Origin: Rhodothalassiaceae bacterium
Lineage (GTDB): Bacteria > Pseudomonadota > Alphaproteobacteria > Sphingomonadales > Rhodothalassiaceae
Assembly: GCA_026004935.1 (NCBI GenBank)
Contig: BPKC01000001.1
Span: forward strand, 2,243,381-2,307,380
Reading direction: 5' to 3'
DNA length: 64,000 nucleotides
Part shown: piece by piece, positions 1 through 8,597 of the stretch
Position numbering within the stretch: the stretch's first letter is position 1
How the letters are laid out: every line of letters begins with the position of its first letter
Position numbers and translations under genes: made by a program
The notes under the pieces: generated by a model
The model's database searches: none
Told to the model about the DNA's origin: nothing
Seen by the model: the letters and a program-made list of their open reading frames with translations, nothing else

Positions 1-109
1 GGTTGAAAGCGCGCGGATCCAGCATGGTGACATCCACCAGCTGGAGCATGACGAACAGCGCCATCCAGGCGATCTTGGCAACCTTCGGCAAGCGCAAGGC
101 TCCTGACAT
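1..109 (-). CDS. Partial unknown protein, N-terminal fragment with a membrane segment
   Basis: Reading leftward from an ATG at 109, the frame stays open for 36 codons to the window edge. The visible start is MSGALRLPKVAKIAWMALFV followed by more hydrophobic residues, which would fit one transmembrane helix or an uncleaved signal anchor. No family can be named from this little sequence. A G-rich stretch lies about 14 bases upstream but is not a convincing ribosome binding site, and internal ATGs offer alternative starts. It would be divergent from wecB with about 200 bases between them, in which nothing else is evident. Confidence 0.3.
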   Translation of the reverse strand, partial: MSGALRLPKVAKIAWMALFVMLQLVDVTMLDPRAFN

Positions 110-312
110 CTTCCATTCAGCCCCCCATGGGGATGGGGGCTTCCCGATATCACGACTGGCCGCCTCCCGCAAGGCCGTCCGCCACCTCATGGACCATGAG
201 CAACCGCAGGAAGCATGTGCCATTCTTGCAAGCACCCGCCCTGGTGGCTAAGGATGCATGATGTGCGGGCGGGGGCCGAACAGGGGAGCAAGAAGGGGAA
301 AGGGGGCGCAAC

Positions 313-1479
313 ATGGGGGCGCCGATCCGCACGCTTGTGGTGGTGGGCACGCGGCCGGAGGCGATCAAGCTTGCGCCCGTGATCCGGCGGCTCCGCGCCG
401 ATCACCGCTTCGCCCTCACCGTCTGCGCCACGGGTCAGCACCGCGGCCTGCTCGATGACGCGCTTGCGGCCTTCGGGATCAAGCCCGACATCGATCTGGA
501 CCTCATGACGCCGGACCAGCGGCCGGCGGTGCTGGCGGCGCGGGTGCTCCAGGCGCTCGACGGGCTGCTGGCGCAGCGGCGGTTCGACTGGATGCTCGTG
601 CAGGGCGACACCGTGACGACGCTGGCGGCCGCCGAGGCCGCCTTCTACGCCCGCGTGCCGCTTGCGCATGTGGAAGCCGGCCTGCGCAGCGGCGACCTCC
701 GCCAACCCTTCCCGGAGGAGGGCCAGCGCGCGATGGTGGCCCGCATCGCCGACCTGCATTTCGCGCCCACCGAGGAGGCGCGCGGCAATCTGCTGGCCGA
801 GGGGGTCGACTGGCGGCGCATCCATGTCACCGGCAACACCGGCATCGATGCGCTGCTGACGATGGCCGAGGCCGTGCGTGGGTCGGATGCGTGCGACCGC
901 GACGATGTCGACGGTGCCCTGCGGCAGGAGCGCGGCCCGGATACGCGGCGCCTGCTGCTTGTCACCGCCCATCGCCGGGAGAACCTGGGTGACGGACTCG
1001 CTCGCATCTGCGTACGGCGCTGCACGCAGTTAGCGGAGCGTACGGATATCGAGATCGTCTGGCCCCTGCATCCCAATCCGGCCGTGGGCAAGGCCGTCCC
1101 GCCCCTTCTCGGCGCCCACCCACGCATCCGGCTGATCGCGCCGCCCGACTACCGCGCCTTCGTGAGGCTGCTGCTTGAGGCCGAGATCGTGCTGACCGAT
1201 TCGGGCGGTCTGCAGGAGGAGGCGCCGGCGCTGGGCAGGCCGGTGCTCGTGCTGCGGGACGTGACCGAACGGCCCGAGGCGGTGGCGGCGGGGGCGGCAC
1301 GGCTCGTCGGCACGGATCCGGACCGCATCCTGGGCGAGGCGATGCGCCTGCTGGACGACCCGGCCGCCTACGCCGCCATGGCCCGCCCGCGCCTCATTTT
1401 CGGCGACGGAAACGCCGCGGAGCGGATCGTCAAGGTGCTGGCGAAGGTCACGGAAGGAAGAGACAGGCTGACGAAGTAG
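313..1479 (+). CDS. wecB: UDP-N-acetylglucosamine 2-epimerase (non-hydrolysing)
   Basis: This cytoplasmic enzyme interconverts UDP-GlcNAc and UDP-ManNAc, feeding ManNAc-type sugars into surface polysaccharide. The 388-residue length is normal for the family. Visible hallmarks are the N-terminal GTRPEAIKLAPVI block, VQGDTVTTLAA, HVEAGLRSGD, TGNTGIDALL, TAHRREN, and the UDP-binding LTDSGGLQEEAPALGRP near residue 300, followed by TERPEA. The ATG is preceded by a G-rich AGGGG-type site in 294-306. It converges with the helicase gene across a 46-bp gap that contains a small ACCAA/TTGGT hairpin. The neighbouring polysaccharide genes beyond the defence operon make a role in exopolysaccharide synthesis likely. 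Family assignment is secure; the final sugar is inferred. Confidence 0.94.
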   Translation: MGAPIRTLVVVGTRPEAIKLAPVIRRLRADHRFALTVCATGQHRGLLDDALAAFGIKPDIDLDLMTPDQRPAVLAARVLQALDGLLAQRRFDWMLVQGDTVTTLAAAEAAFYARVPLAHVEAGLRSGDLRQPFPEEGQRAMVARIADLHFAPTEEARGNLLAEGVDWRRIHVTGNTGIDALLTMAEAVRGSDACDRDDVDGALRQERGPDTRRLLLVTAHRRENLGDGLARICVRRCTQLAERTDIEIVWPLHPNPAVGKAVPPLLGAHPRIRLIAPPDYRAFVRLLLEAEIVLTDSGGLQEEAPALGRPVLVLRDVTERPEAVAAGAARLVGTDPDRILGEAMRLLDDPAAYAAMARPRLIFGDGNAAERIVKVLAKVTEGRDRLTK

Positions 1480-1525
1480 AATCTCTTTCTGGGCATTTCC
1501 CCGCTAGCCCACCAATTTCAGTTGG

Positions 1526-4120
1526 TTAGTCAAGATTCGTATCATGCTCTTCTAGTTCCCTCATCTCGCCGGTCTCGGGATTCCAGAAAACAAATTGCCA
1601 GTCATCCCCGACCGGCTCCACCTGATCGTGTATGACAAAAGCCCTCCCGTTAGGGCTGTCGGTTTCGTACGCATACGCCAAAATCTTTTCACCATCACCC
1701 AGTAGATCGGCAAAGACGGGCTGCAGAATCCGCCGCTCTACCAATTGGCCCTGAATGCGGACTCCAACCACACTGCCCGGCTTATAAATGGCCAGCCAGC
1801 CTTTGGGAGCCGTTGGGATAGTAACGGGAGGCGCCACCTCGCTGGGAGACAGTGTTGTCGCCCACCGCTGGAGTTTCTCCATAAAATCGCGTGTCAGCAT
1901 AGCGCCTTCCAATGCGAGCTCTGCGCCTTCAGCAAGGTGAGCGAGATAATCCTGAAAATGAAGAAAGACATCCTCTGTAAGTCGTAATCCGCCATAAACC
2001 GTATCATAGATCACTATCATGCTGGTCATGCGCCGCGCTGTTGGATACCCGCCATAGGAAAGATTGGATGCAGCCCAATCAACATCATAGGGTGAAATGC
2101 CGCGCTTTCGACACAGCAGTTCAGTCAATGCTTTCGCCAACCGTTGGCGGGCTTGGGAAATCTGTCGATCTGATCCCGCAAACCAAGCCTCGTCAATGTT
2201 GATGACAACACCTGTTGTCCAAAAATCTCGGTGCTTTCGATTCATATTTGGATTCTCTGAGCGTAAATCATTGTAGTAAAATTGTTTTCCTCCAATCGAA
2301 AATCCATCTACACTCTCATATACACGAATATTTTGTTCGGCGATCCAGCCTGTTTCGTTTGCATGAAATCTGCCGGCGATAATATCCTTGGGGTCATTGG
2401 GAACGGTCACGAAAGTCCGGAAGATAGGGCGTGTTGGTGCCGCTTTTTGGGTCGCATCGACACGTATCGCCCAGTCGCCGCCGTGGCGTGACCAGCTTCG
2501 AACTCTGTAGGGCCGCCCCAGATGAAAATATGTGGCGCCAGGATAGGCTTCACGCAGGGCTTGTGTGCTGGAAATGGTACCAAGGCGCGCCTCATGTCCT
2601 CCTCGACCCACCCGAATATCGATCGTCGGCTCCCCCACCGAACGCAAACCATAGTTCAAGTGCGGCGCATCGGCGCCTAATTGAGCGACATGATCGAACT
2701 CGCGGGGGCGTCGCCCGTGAGGGCCGAGGTATCCCCATACCCGTTCGAAACCCTCTGGCCATGAGATGCCCTTCAGAGGATGGATAAGACGAGCTCCCAA
2801 ACTTTCCATTTCATCCCGCAGACAGCGGGCATGCATGTATTGGATGAACCGGTTCCCGAGGTAGAGAAGAGAGGGCTCTACACCGCCTTCGATATAGTCC
2901 CGAAAACTGGTTCCATAGTTGGCGAAGGCACCAGGTGGAGCGAAAATGCAGAACAAACCCGGCCTTGCCCTTCCTACGCGTCCCAATCGTTGCCAGAACG
3001 CTTTGCGTGAGGGTGGAACACCAAAATTGATACCGATCTCGAGGTCCGGAATATCGATCCCAAGTTCCAGTGCAGATGTCGCAACGACGCCACGCAGATT
3101 GCCTTCGCGCAGTTCCCGCTCGATCTTTTGCCGATCCTCGGCCTCGTAGCCGCTGCGATACGGCAGAACATTCGGCAGGTCCGCGTGAAAAACGGTCTGT
3201 TCGGCCCCCTGACGGGAATCGTAGAAGACGATAAACCGCGGCGCGTGTTCAAGTTCGTGTATGTGATGGATTAGTTTTATGATCTCTTCCATCGCAAGTT
3301 GCTTCTGCGATGGTGCAGCAAGATGAGTGATCATCGTTCGATGACGCGGTGCACCATTCTCATCCTCACCGACAACTGTAAATCTCTCCCCCGTGAGCCG
3401 ATGAAGATGCGTTTCTGGATCATCAATTGTAGCAGACGCCGCAATCAGTTGAATACGGCGCTGGCGATGCTCCGCTCGCGCCAGCATCGCTGCAGCCCGA
3501 AGGCGCCTGATCAGGAAAGCTGTATTGCTCCCAAAGACCGATTCGTAAACATGAGCTTCGTCAAGAACGATCAGATCGAGGTCCCGTAAGACTTTCCTTA
3601 CACTTTCGCTGGCGCATTGGCGCATTAACCATGCCTGACAGACATCGGGGGTAAGAAGAAGAATGCGCGCCCTCTGCAGAATGCTGCTGCGGTCCTGTGC
3701 ATCGACACCACCATCGATCCGACCGACGATGTCCGGCTCGAAGCCCGCTGCTTCTATAGCGTGCCTCCAACGCCGCTCCTGATCGCCTGCAAGGGCTTTT
3801 AAAGGATAAAACACGATGATGCGGGCATCCGGATTGATGCGAAGAATGGTTAAGGTATAAAGTTGAAAGACAAGAGACTTACCTGACGCCGTCCCTGTGA
3901 CGATGGCGACATTTTCGTTCTTCAGAAGATGCTCCAGCGCCTTCGCCTGATGTCGCCAAAGTTGCTGCTTCGGACACAAATCACGCCAAGAATCCGAGAG
4001 GAAGTTCCGGATTTCCGTTGGCACGGGAGCCGTTTGTTCAGGTCGCTCGGCAATCTCATATGAGTCGAGTATGTGGAGCGTTTCCTCTTTGGCAAGCTGA
4101 GACAGAAATGCGAAAGGCAT
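1526..4120 (-). CDS. DEAH-box superfamily 2 helicase with DUF1998/MrfA-like C-terminus
   Basis: This is an 864-residue nucleic-acid helicase. The helicase core is clear: Walker A GTASGKS (residues 76-82), DEAH (187-190), SAT (229-231), motif V ATSALELGIDIP (347-358) and motif VI QRLGRVGRA (377-385). The remaining half includes an IYDTVYGGLRLTEDVF segment around residue 705, like the DUF1998 region of MrfA/YprA helicases, though I see no tight four-cysteine cluster. The ATG follows a strong GAGGGAGGGAAAG site. It starts 59 bp after the CARF-HEPN gene on the same strand, so it may be the last gene of the type III-B operon. Its base composition is visibly less GC-rich than the cmr genes, suggesting a separate origin. 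Helicase function is sure; a role in CRISPR interference is inference. Confidence 0.86.
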   Translation of the reverse strand: MPFAFLSQLAKEETLHILDSYEIAERPEQTAPVPTEIRNFLSDSWRDLCPKQQLWRHQAKALEHLLKNENVAIVTGTASGKSLVFQLYTLTILRINPDARIIVFYPLKALAGDQERRWRHAIEAAGFEPDIVGRIDGGVDAQDRSSILQRARILLLTPDVCQAWLMRQCASESVRKVLRDLDLIVLDEAHVYESVFGSNTAFLIRRLRAAAMLARAEHRQRRIQLIAASATIDDPETHLHRLTGERFTVVGEDENGAPRHRTMITHLAAPSQKQLAMEEIIKLIHHIHELEHAPRFIVFYDSRQGAEQTVFHADLPNVLPYRSGYEAEDRQKIERELREGNLRGVVATSALELGIDIPDLEIGINFGVPPSRKAFWQRLGRVGRARPGLFCIFAPPGAFANYGTSFRDYIEGGVEPSLLYLGNRFIQYMHARCLRDEMESLGARLIHPLKGISWPEGFERVWGYLGPHGRRPREFDHVAQLGADAPHLNYGLRSVGEPTIDIRVGRGGHEARLGTISSTQALREAYPGATYFHLGRPYRVRSWSRHGGDWAIRVDATQKAAPTRPIFRTFVTVPNDPKDIIAGRFHANETGWIAEQNIRVYESVDGFSIGGKQFYYNDLRSENPNMNRKHRDFWTTGVVINIDEAWFAGSDRQISQARQRLAKALTELLCRKRGISPYDVDWAASNLSYGGYPTARRMTSMIVIYDTVYGGLRLTEDVFLHFQDYLAHLAEGAELALEGAMLTRDFMEKLQRWATTLSPSEVAPPVTIPTAPKGWLAIYKPGSVVGVRIQGQLVERRILQPVFADLLGDGEKILAYAYETDSPNGRAFVIHDQVEPVGDDWQFVFWNPETGEMRELEEHDTNLD

Positions 4121-4179
4121 CTTTCCCTCCCTCGGGCAGACGAGCTGCAGCGTAATGCGATCAGCCCAGAATCGCCGCT

Positions 4180-5988
4180 TTAGCCCTCCTCATCGGATGC
4201 AAGGCCGAGGTCGGGATAGCGGCGCAGGCGGACGAAGCGGAAGCGGGAGACCTTCGTGCCGTCCGGCCGTTCCTCGACATCCCGCGCGGTCGTCGCCGCC
4301 CAGCAGGTGATGCCGCGGGCCTGCAGGCAGCGCACCAGCTGGCAGGTCAACGTAAACTCGCCCTGGACCAGTGCATGGCCCGTCCCCTCGGGGATCCGCG
4401 CCACGAGACCGCGGGCAAGCCGCTCGATCTCCTGCTCGCCCGCATCCGGCGGCACGCAGGGAAAGGGCAGGTCGTGGACCTCATCCGCCAGTTTCAGCGC
4501 CGCCTGCCGCTGCTCCTCAGGCCAGCCATCGCTTGGATGGTTGGAGATGTTGAGGAAGATGGGAGGCTTTTTTTGTTTTTTCGAAAGTGCCCTAGATGCG
4601 CGTTCTTTCTTCTCAAACGCCTCGAATTCCTCCAATACTTCCTTCGTCTGTTGGATGATCTGAGACGCTGGTTTCGCCTTTTTCGGATCCGAGTCTCGAC
4701 CCGAATGTCGTTTCTGATACTGGGCATGAGCGATATCGTTGCGGAGATTGCCCACCTTCTTATAGAGTTGGTCGCAGCGTGCATCGGATTCGGACTTCTC
4801 GCGGCCACTCCCACTGAAAGCGCAAGTGGCCGGTTTGGCAACGTTTTCATTTCGGGCGTATCGGTTCACAATGCCCTCGCTCATCGTGATCAGTGCTTCG
4901 TTGTAGCGGCCGAAGTTGAGATAGAGCCGGGCCAGTGCGGCCACGGCCCTGTGGCCGTCCTTACAGGCCAGATGCTCCAGATTGTCGGCCAGCGGCTCCA
5001 CCATGCGCCGGACGCGCCCGGCCAGATCCGCGATGGGATAGGGTTCGTCCTTCCAGGCTTCGATTACACATGTTGCCGCATCGAACAGGCGCTTCGCCGA
5101 GGATGCGCTGCCGTCATCACACTTCAAGAGCATGTCGCCGGTGCGGATGGTCTCGAAATCCCTCCCGAAAGTATCCAGCGCCTCGGCAAAGCACTCGAGC
5201 TCGCCCAAGGCTTCCTGCTTTGGCTGTCCCGTCCAGTCTTCTTTCTTAAGGGCTTCCTTGAGCTGACGCGTCGCCTGGGCCGCATCCTCGGCGCGCCCGG
5301 TCTTGAGGAAGAGGTGCAGCGCCAGGGCCCAGTCCAGGACGGTGACGAATTCCGTCAGCTCCCAGATGGGAGCTTCCGGAATCTCGTCTTCTTCAGACGG
5401 GTCCGCCTCTTCAACCGTGCGCGCTTTGGAAGGGGAACGCTTTTCCTTCCCGGCATCGAAGGCACCATAGAAGACGCGGATGGGCGTGCGCTTGGGTGCC
5501 CCCTTACCCTTGCCGGAATCTGCGCCCGTCTCTTCTTCCAACCCTTCCACGGCCCGCTGGAAGGCGATCACCGCCGCCGCGAAGAAGGGCTGCGAGCGGA
5601 AGCCATGGGTGATGTCCAGGGCCACCGGGCCTTTCAGGCATTCGCTGATTTCCCGCCGGATTACGTCGAACTGCTGCCATGCTTCTGTAGAAGAAGAGCC
5701 CTTCGGGATTTTCTGGAAGCAGATCCGGGACACACCATCACCCTCAAGGGCGTCTTCCAGCCTCTCGTGATGGGCGTTCCGCGCCTCGACCGTGGAGATG
5801 ATGACGGCCTGGCGCGGCTTCAGGAATCTGGCCAGTGCGTCAGCCACATAGGTCGTCTTCTCCTCACGGCCGTTCCACTGCCACCTGGCCTTCTCATATT
5901 CATACTGTCCCGTCTGCGGGTTCCGCTTTCCAAGGCCGAGAAAACTGACAAGGCGGTAGATTTCATCGGTATCGGATTTTGTGCTCAT
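4180..5988 (-). CDS. csx1: CARF-HEPN ribonuclease (Csx1/TM1812-like) with an extra C-terminal domain
   Basis: This is the probable cyclic-oligoadenylate-activated RNase of the type III-B system. The N-terminus has the TM1812-family look (YRLVSFLGLG at 11-20) and the CARF signature ALDITHGFRS (123-132). The middle is helical and holds the HEPN catalytic motif RNDIAH (R416 to H421). After a lysine-rich linker (about 466-476), residues 477-602 form a separate alpha/beta domain starting IFLNISNHPSDGW and containing ALVQGEFTLTCQLVRCL and RGITCWAATTARD. That domain resembles short stand-alone proteins I associate with type III loci, possibly ring nucleases, but this is from memory. The start at 5988 gives an ATGA overlap with cmr6; the open frame extends 47 codons further upstream but would then overlap cmr6 heavily. 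Confidence 0.82.
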   Translation of the reverse strand: MSTKSDTDEIYRLVSFLGLGKRNPQTGQYEYEKARWQWNGREEKTTYVADALARFLKPRQAVIISTVEARNAHHERLEDALEGDGVSRICFQKIPKGSSSTEAWQQFDVIRREISECLKGPVALDITHGFRSQPFFAAAVIAFQRAVEGLEEETGADSGKGKGAPKRTPIRVFYGAFDAGKEKRSPSKARTVEEADPSEEDEIPEAPIWELTEFVTVLDWALALHLFLKTGRAEDAAQATRQLKEALKKEDWTGQPKQEALGELECFAEALDTFGRDFETIRTGDMLLKCDDGSASSAKRLFDAATCVIEAWKDEPYPIADLAGRVRRMVEPLADNLEHLACKDGHRAVAALARLYLNFGRYNEALITMSEGIVNRYARNENVAKPATCAFSGSGREKSESDARCDQLYKKVGNLRNDIAHAQYQKRHSGRDSDPKKAKPASQIIQQTKEVLEEFEAFEKKERASRALSKKQKKPPIFLNISNHPSDGWPEEQRQAALKLADEVHDLPFPCVPPDAGEQEIERLARGLVARIPEGTGHALVQGEFTLTCQLVRCLQARGITCWAATTARDVEERPDGTKVSRFRFVRLRRYPDLGLASDEEG

Positions 5989-7262
5989 ATCGGCTTCGCC
6001 TCGCCGATCGGGACTTCCACCGCTGCCGCGCCTTCGCCATCCGCATCGAACACGATAAGCAAGTTCCCCCCTCTCACGCCAACCACCCTCCCCGATTCGG
6101 TGTAGGCCTCTACTTGGCGCCCAACCCAATCGGTCAAAGAGGCCGGCGGCTCATCATCCAGTCGCTTGGCGGAGGACTCAGCATTCCCAGATTGATTCCC
6201 CCCTTCCGCCTTCCTGAAGGGTTCCACACAGAACACCCCGTAGCCGGCGGCGGTCTTGGCGCCGGCGCCCAGCGTGGCAAGCGCCTGCTTCAGCCAGCAG
6301 GCGGCCGTTTCGGCATCCTTGCGGTCCTGTTCCACCTCCGGCCGGCGGGGCAGGACGGCGAAGAGAAATTCGTTGCCGGGAGCGACGGTGAGGAAGGGAA
6401 TGGGATTGGGGCTGTGCCAGTCGGCAGGTGCGTTTTCGAGAGAGTCTGCCTTGATTGCCCCTCCTTCCTGATACCAGGCCCCGTAATGCGGGGTCATGAC
6501 GTCGATATCGAGCCCGACGGGGGCACAGGGCAGGGCATCGAGGAAGATGACGCTGCCGACGGCGCGCTCGTCGTGGCCTGCGCCGTCCTGCGACGCTTGC
6601 CTGGCCTCTTTCTCCTTTTTCGGGTCGGGCGGCGGCGGCAGGCTGAAGATGCGGCGGGCAAGCTCCTGCGCGTCGGCCTTCTCCCAGTCCCGCGCAAAGG
6701 CGCGGGCGAGCCCCTTGAGGGCGGAGCCCGGAATGAAGGGCACTCCCAAGGTGGGATGCCAGAGAAAGCCGTTTTCCACCGGATGCGGCAGGCCCAGCCC
6801 GGTCACGAAGCGCCATTGCGTGGCCAGTGCGAAGGCCTGGCCCTTGGACGCGTCAACCAGATTTTTGCGGCGCACGATATAGTGATCGAGAAGCTCCCGA
6901 TCGCCGACCCGACGCCCGCGCCCCCCGAAGTATTCGCGGATCCAGGTGAGCTTGCCCGCTTCCTCTCTGCCATTCTCCTTGTTGACCCGGAAGCCGGACC
7001 AGTCGTCCTTCCACTGGTCACAGAACTTGTCATACCACAGGCCGGCGTGGCCGATGGTGTCCGAACGCAGCGCGGGCTCGTATTCTTGGGGATCATAGAG
7101 CGGTCGCATCGGCGGATCCTCTTGCTTCTCGCCTCCGCTGCCCTTGCCACCGGCAGAGCGGCGGGGGCCTTTGGATTGCGGTCCGCGCGGACCACGCCCC
7201 CTGCGCTGCCCGCCGCCGCGACGATGCTCAGCCATCGCCTGCCGCCCTCTTTCCGTCGGCAT
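5985..7262 (-). CDS. cmr6: Type III-B CRISPR RAMP protein Cmr6
   Basis: Cmr6 is a Cas7-group subunit near the head end of the Cmr backbone filament that binds crRNA. Residues around 160-205 carry a typical Cmr6/RAMP pattern: GLGLPHPVENGF, PFIPGSALKGLARAF, then VGSVIFLDALP and the glycine-rich GAGAKTAAGYGVF near residue 365. The N-terminal 45 residues are rich in Arg and Gly (HRRGGGQRRGRGPRG), an unusual basic tail that could touch RNA. Two starts are possible: 7262 (GGAG 10 bases upstream, overlapping cmr5 by 35 bp) or ATG at 7235 (8-bp overlap); the longer is given. Its stop overlaps the CARF-HEPN start by ATGA. Identity is confident, the start is not. Confidence 0.9.
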   Translation of the reverse strand: MPTERGRQAMAEHRRGGGQRRGRGPRGPQSKGPRRSAGGKGSGGEKQEDPPMRPLYDPQEYEPALRSDTIGHAGLWYDKFCDQWKDDWSGFRVNKENGREEAGKLTWIREYFGGRGRRVGDRELLDHYIVRRKNLVDASKGQAFALATQWRFVTGLGLPHPVENGFLWHPTLGVPFIPGSALKGLARAFARDWEKADAQELARRIFSLPPPPDPKKEKEARQASQDGAGHDERAVGSVIFLDALPCAPVGLDIDVMTPHYGAWYQEGGAIKADSLENAPADWHSPNPIPFLTVAPGNEFLFAVLPRRPEVEQDRKDAETAACWLKQALATLGAGAKTAAGYGVFCVEPFRKAEGGNQSGNAESSAKRLDDEPPASLTDWVGRQVEAYTESGRVVGVRGGNLLIVFDADGEGAAAVEVPIGEAKPI

Positions 7263-7701
7263 CGTCGGGCGTCTCCGTCCCGGATGAGTCCGCGGCGGTG
7301 GCGAACAGCTTCAACCATTTGAGCCAGACCAGCGCCTCCCGCTGCGCCCAGAGATAGGCGTGCTGGTCCTGCTTAACGACGCAATTGAGCAGCCGAACGG
7401 CCGCGTCTCCTTCTTCCTTCCCAGCCTGTTCGCGATATGGACTGGTGCCGCCAGCATCGAGCAGCCAGCAAGCGAGATGATTGGCGAGAAACTTGCGGCC
7501 CTTATCCCCGCTCGCATATTCGGCGGCCAGCGCCTGCCCCAGCCCGTTGATCAGGATCGCCACCGGCAACCCCTTGGCGGATTGGCGGTATCGGTCGAAC
7601 TCGCCTTTGCCCCTTGCCTCATTCACGCAATCGAGCGCGTGCCGGGCACGTTTCTGGTCGAAGCTGCGCTTCGTATCATGACCGGATGCCGTCCCGCTCA
7701 T
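7228..7701 (-). CDS. cmr5: Type III-B CRISPR small subunit Cmr5
   Basis: Cmr5 is the small helical subunit that forms the minor filament of the Cmr complex and helps position target RNA. At 157 residues it is in the usual size range. The start DQKRARHALDCV and the stretch YRQSAKGLPVAILINGLGQA match the Cmr5 family pattern (Q-x-R-A ... Y ... LP-x-x-I-x-x-x-G-L), and the C-terminal helix has the typical WLKWLKLFA ending. The ATG at 7701 overlaps the cmr4 stop as ATGA, which indicates translational coupling. The last 12 codons overlap the cmr6 reading frame if cmr6 starts at 7262. Confidence 0.92.
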   Translation of the reverse strand: MSGTASGHDTKRSFDQKRARHALDCVNEARGKGEFDRYRQSAKGLPVAILINGLGQALAAEYASGDKGRKFLANHLACWLLDAGGTSPYREQAGKEEGDAAVRLLNCVVKQDQHAYLWAQREALVWLKWLKLFATAADSSGTETPDDADGKRAAGDG

Positions 7702-8597
7702 GCCGCCGCCTCCCGCGATTCGGCGGTTCGATCGCCGCCCCCTTTCAGATCGGTCCGAAACCAGCCCTGGCCGACCGTCTCATTGCCGCCGACCTGAAGA
7801 TAGCCGGACTCCTTGAGAACCTGTTCAAGCTGGCCGAGGGCCCCGCCCTTACCCGTGCCCGGCCGTTCCATGAGGGCCGCCACCATCAGGGTATCGGGAG
7901 GCAGCGCTTCCTCGTACCAAAGATTTTTGCTCGTCTTGGTGTCTTCGTCGAGCACATTGCGGGCGATGACCGGCAGGGCGTTCTCTGCGAACCATTTGAA
8001 ATCGGTGTCCGAGACGATGACGAGCTGCCGCTTAAGGCGCGCTCCCGCCTTGTCATCGGGCATCAGCTTCCCGAGCGTCTCGACGAGTTTCTTCATCGCG
8101 TCGCCGCCATCAGTCACCGTGAAAGAGCGTTCCTCCAGATAGAGATAGCGGGCGCCGTTCGCCGATGATGTATCCCTCGATCCTTCCCCGCTCATCAGTG
8201 CCGTGCCCTCATCGGGTGCAAGATCCGGCAGGTCGAGGGGGAACCCCAGGCGAGCGGCATCGCGCGCAAGACGCTCCAGCAGCAGCGGGCAGGTGAGCCA
8301 GGCATAGGGCATCTCGAGGCTGCGCACCGGCAGCAGCACGAGCCGCGCGTCCGAGACCAGTATCCGGCCGGCGCGCTCCTGGTCGCCGAAAAGATCATCG
8401 GCTATAGGTTTCCCTTCTTTGCGCTGGACCGCATCGCGCAGCGCGCCCTTCAGACTCGATCCCGCGATCACCGGATGGCCAGTGGTGCGCTCGCGCATCA
8501 CCGGCAGATCGATGGCGCCCACCGTCTGGCCGACGCCCGGATGCACCAGGGTTTCTGCCAGCATCACGAGCAGGCGGCCCGATGTCGTGGCGGTCAT
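7698..8597 (-). CDS. cmr4: Type III-B CRISPR backbone ribonuclease Cmr4 (Cas7)
   Basis: Cmr4 is the repeated backbone subunit that holds crRNA and cuts target RNA at 6-nt intervals. The family's catalytic-loop region is present: GVGQTVGAIDLPVMRER, with the conserved Asp at residue 30, followed by HPVIAGSSLKGALRDAV, the RAMP glycine-rich/KGALR motif. The 299-residue length is typical. A longer open frame runs upstream inside cmr3, but ATG at 8597 gives the ATGA overlap with the cmr3 stop that is repeated throughout this operon, so it is chosen. The intact Asp implies active target RNA cleavage. Confidence 0.93.
   Translation of the reverse strand: MTATTSGRLLVMLAETLVHPGVGQTVGAIDLPVMRERTTGHPVIAGSSLKGALRDAVQRKEGKPIADDLFGDQERAGRILVSDARLVLLPVRSLEMPYAWLTCPLLLERLARDAARLGFPLDLPDLAPDEGTALMSGEGSRDTSSANGARYLYLEERSFTVTDGGDAMKKLVETLGKLMPDDKAGARLKRQLVIVSDTDFKWFAENALPVIARNVLDEDTKTSKNLWYEEALPPDTLMVAALMERPGTGKGGALGQLEQVLKESGYLQVGGNETVGQGWFRTDLKGGGDRTAESREAAA

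Noticed and set aside
5979-7322. 447-codon plus-strand open frame opposite cmr6
   Set aside because: Shadow of cmr6; Gly/Arg/Pro-rich without motifs.
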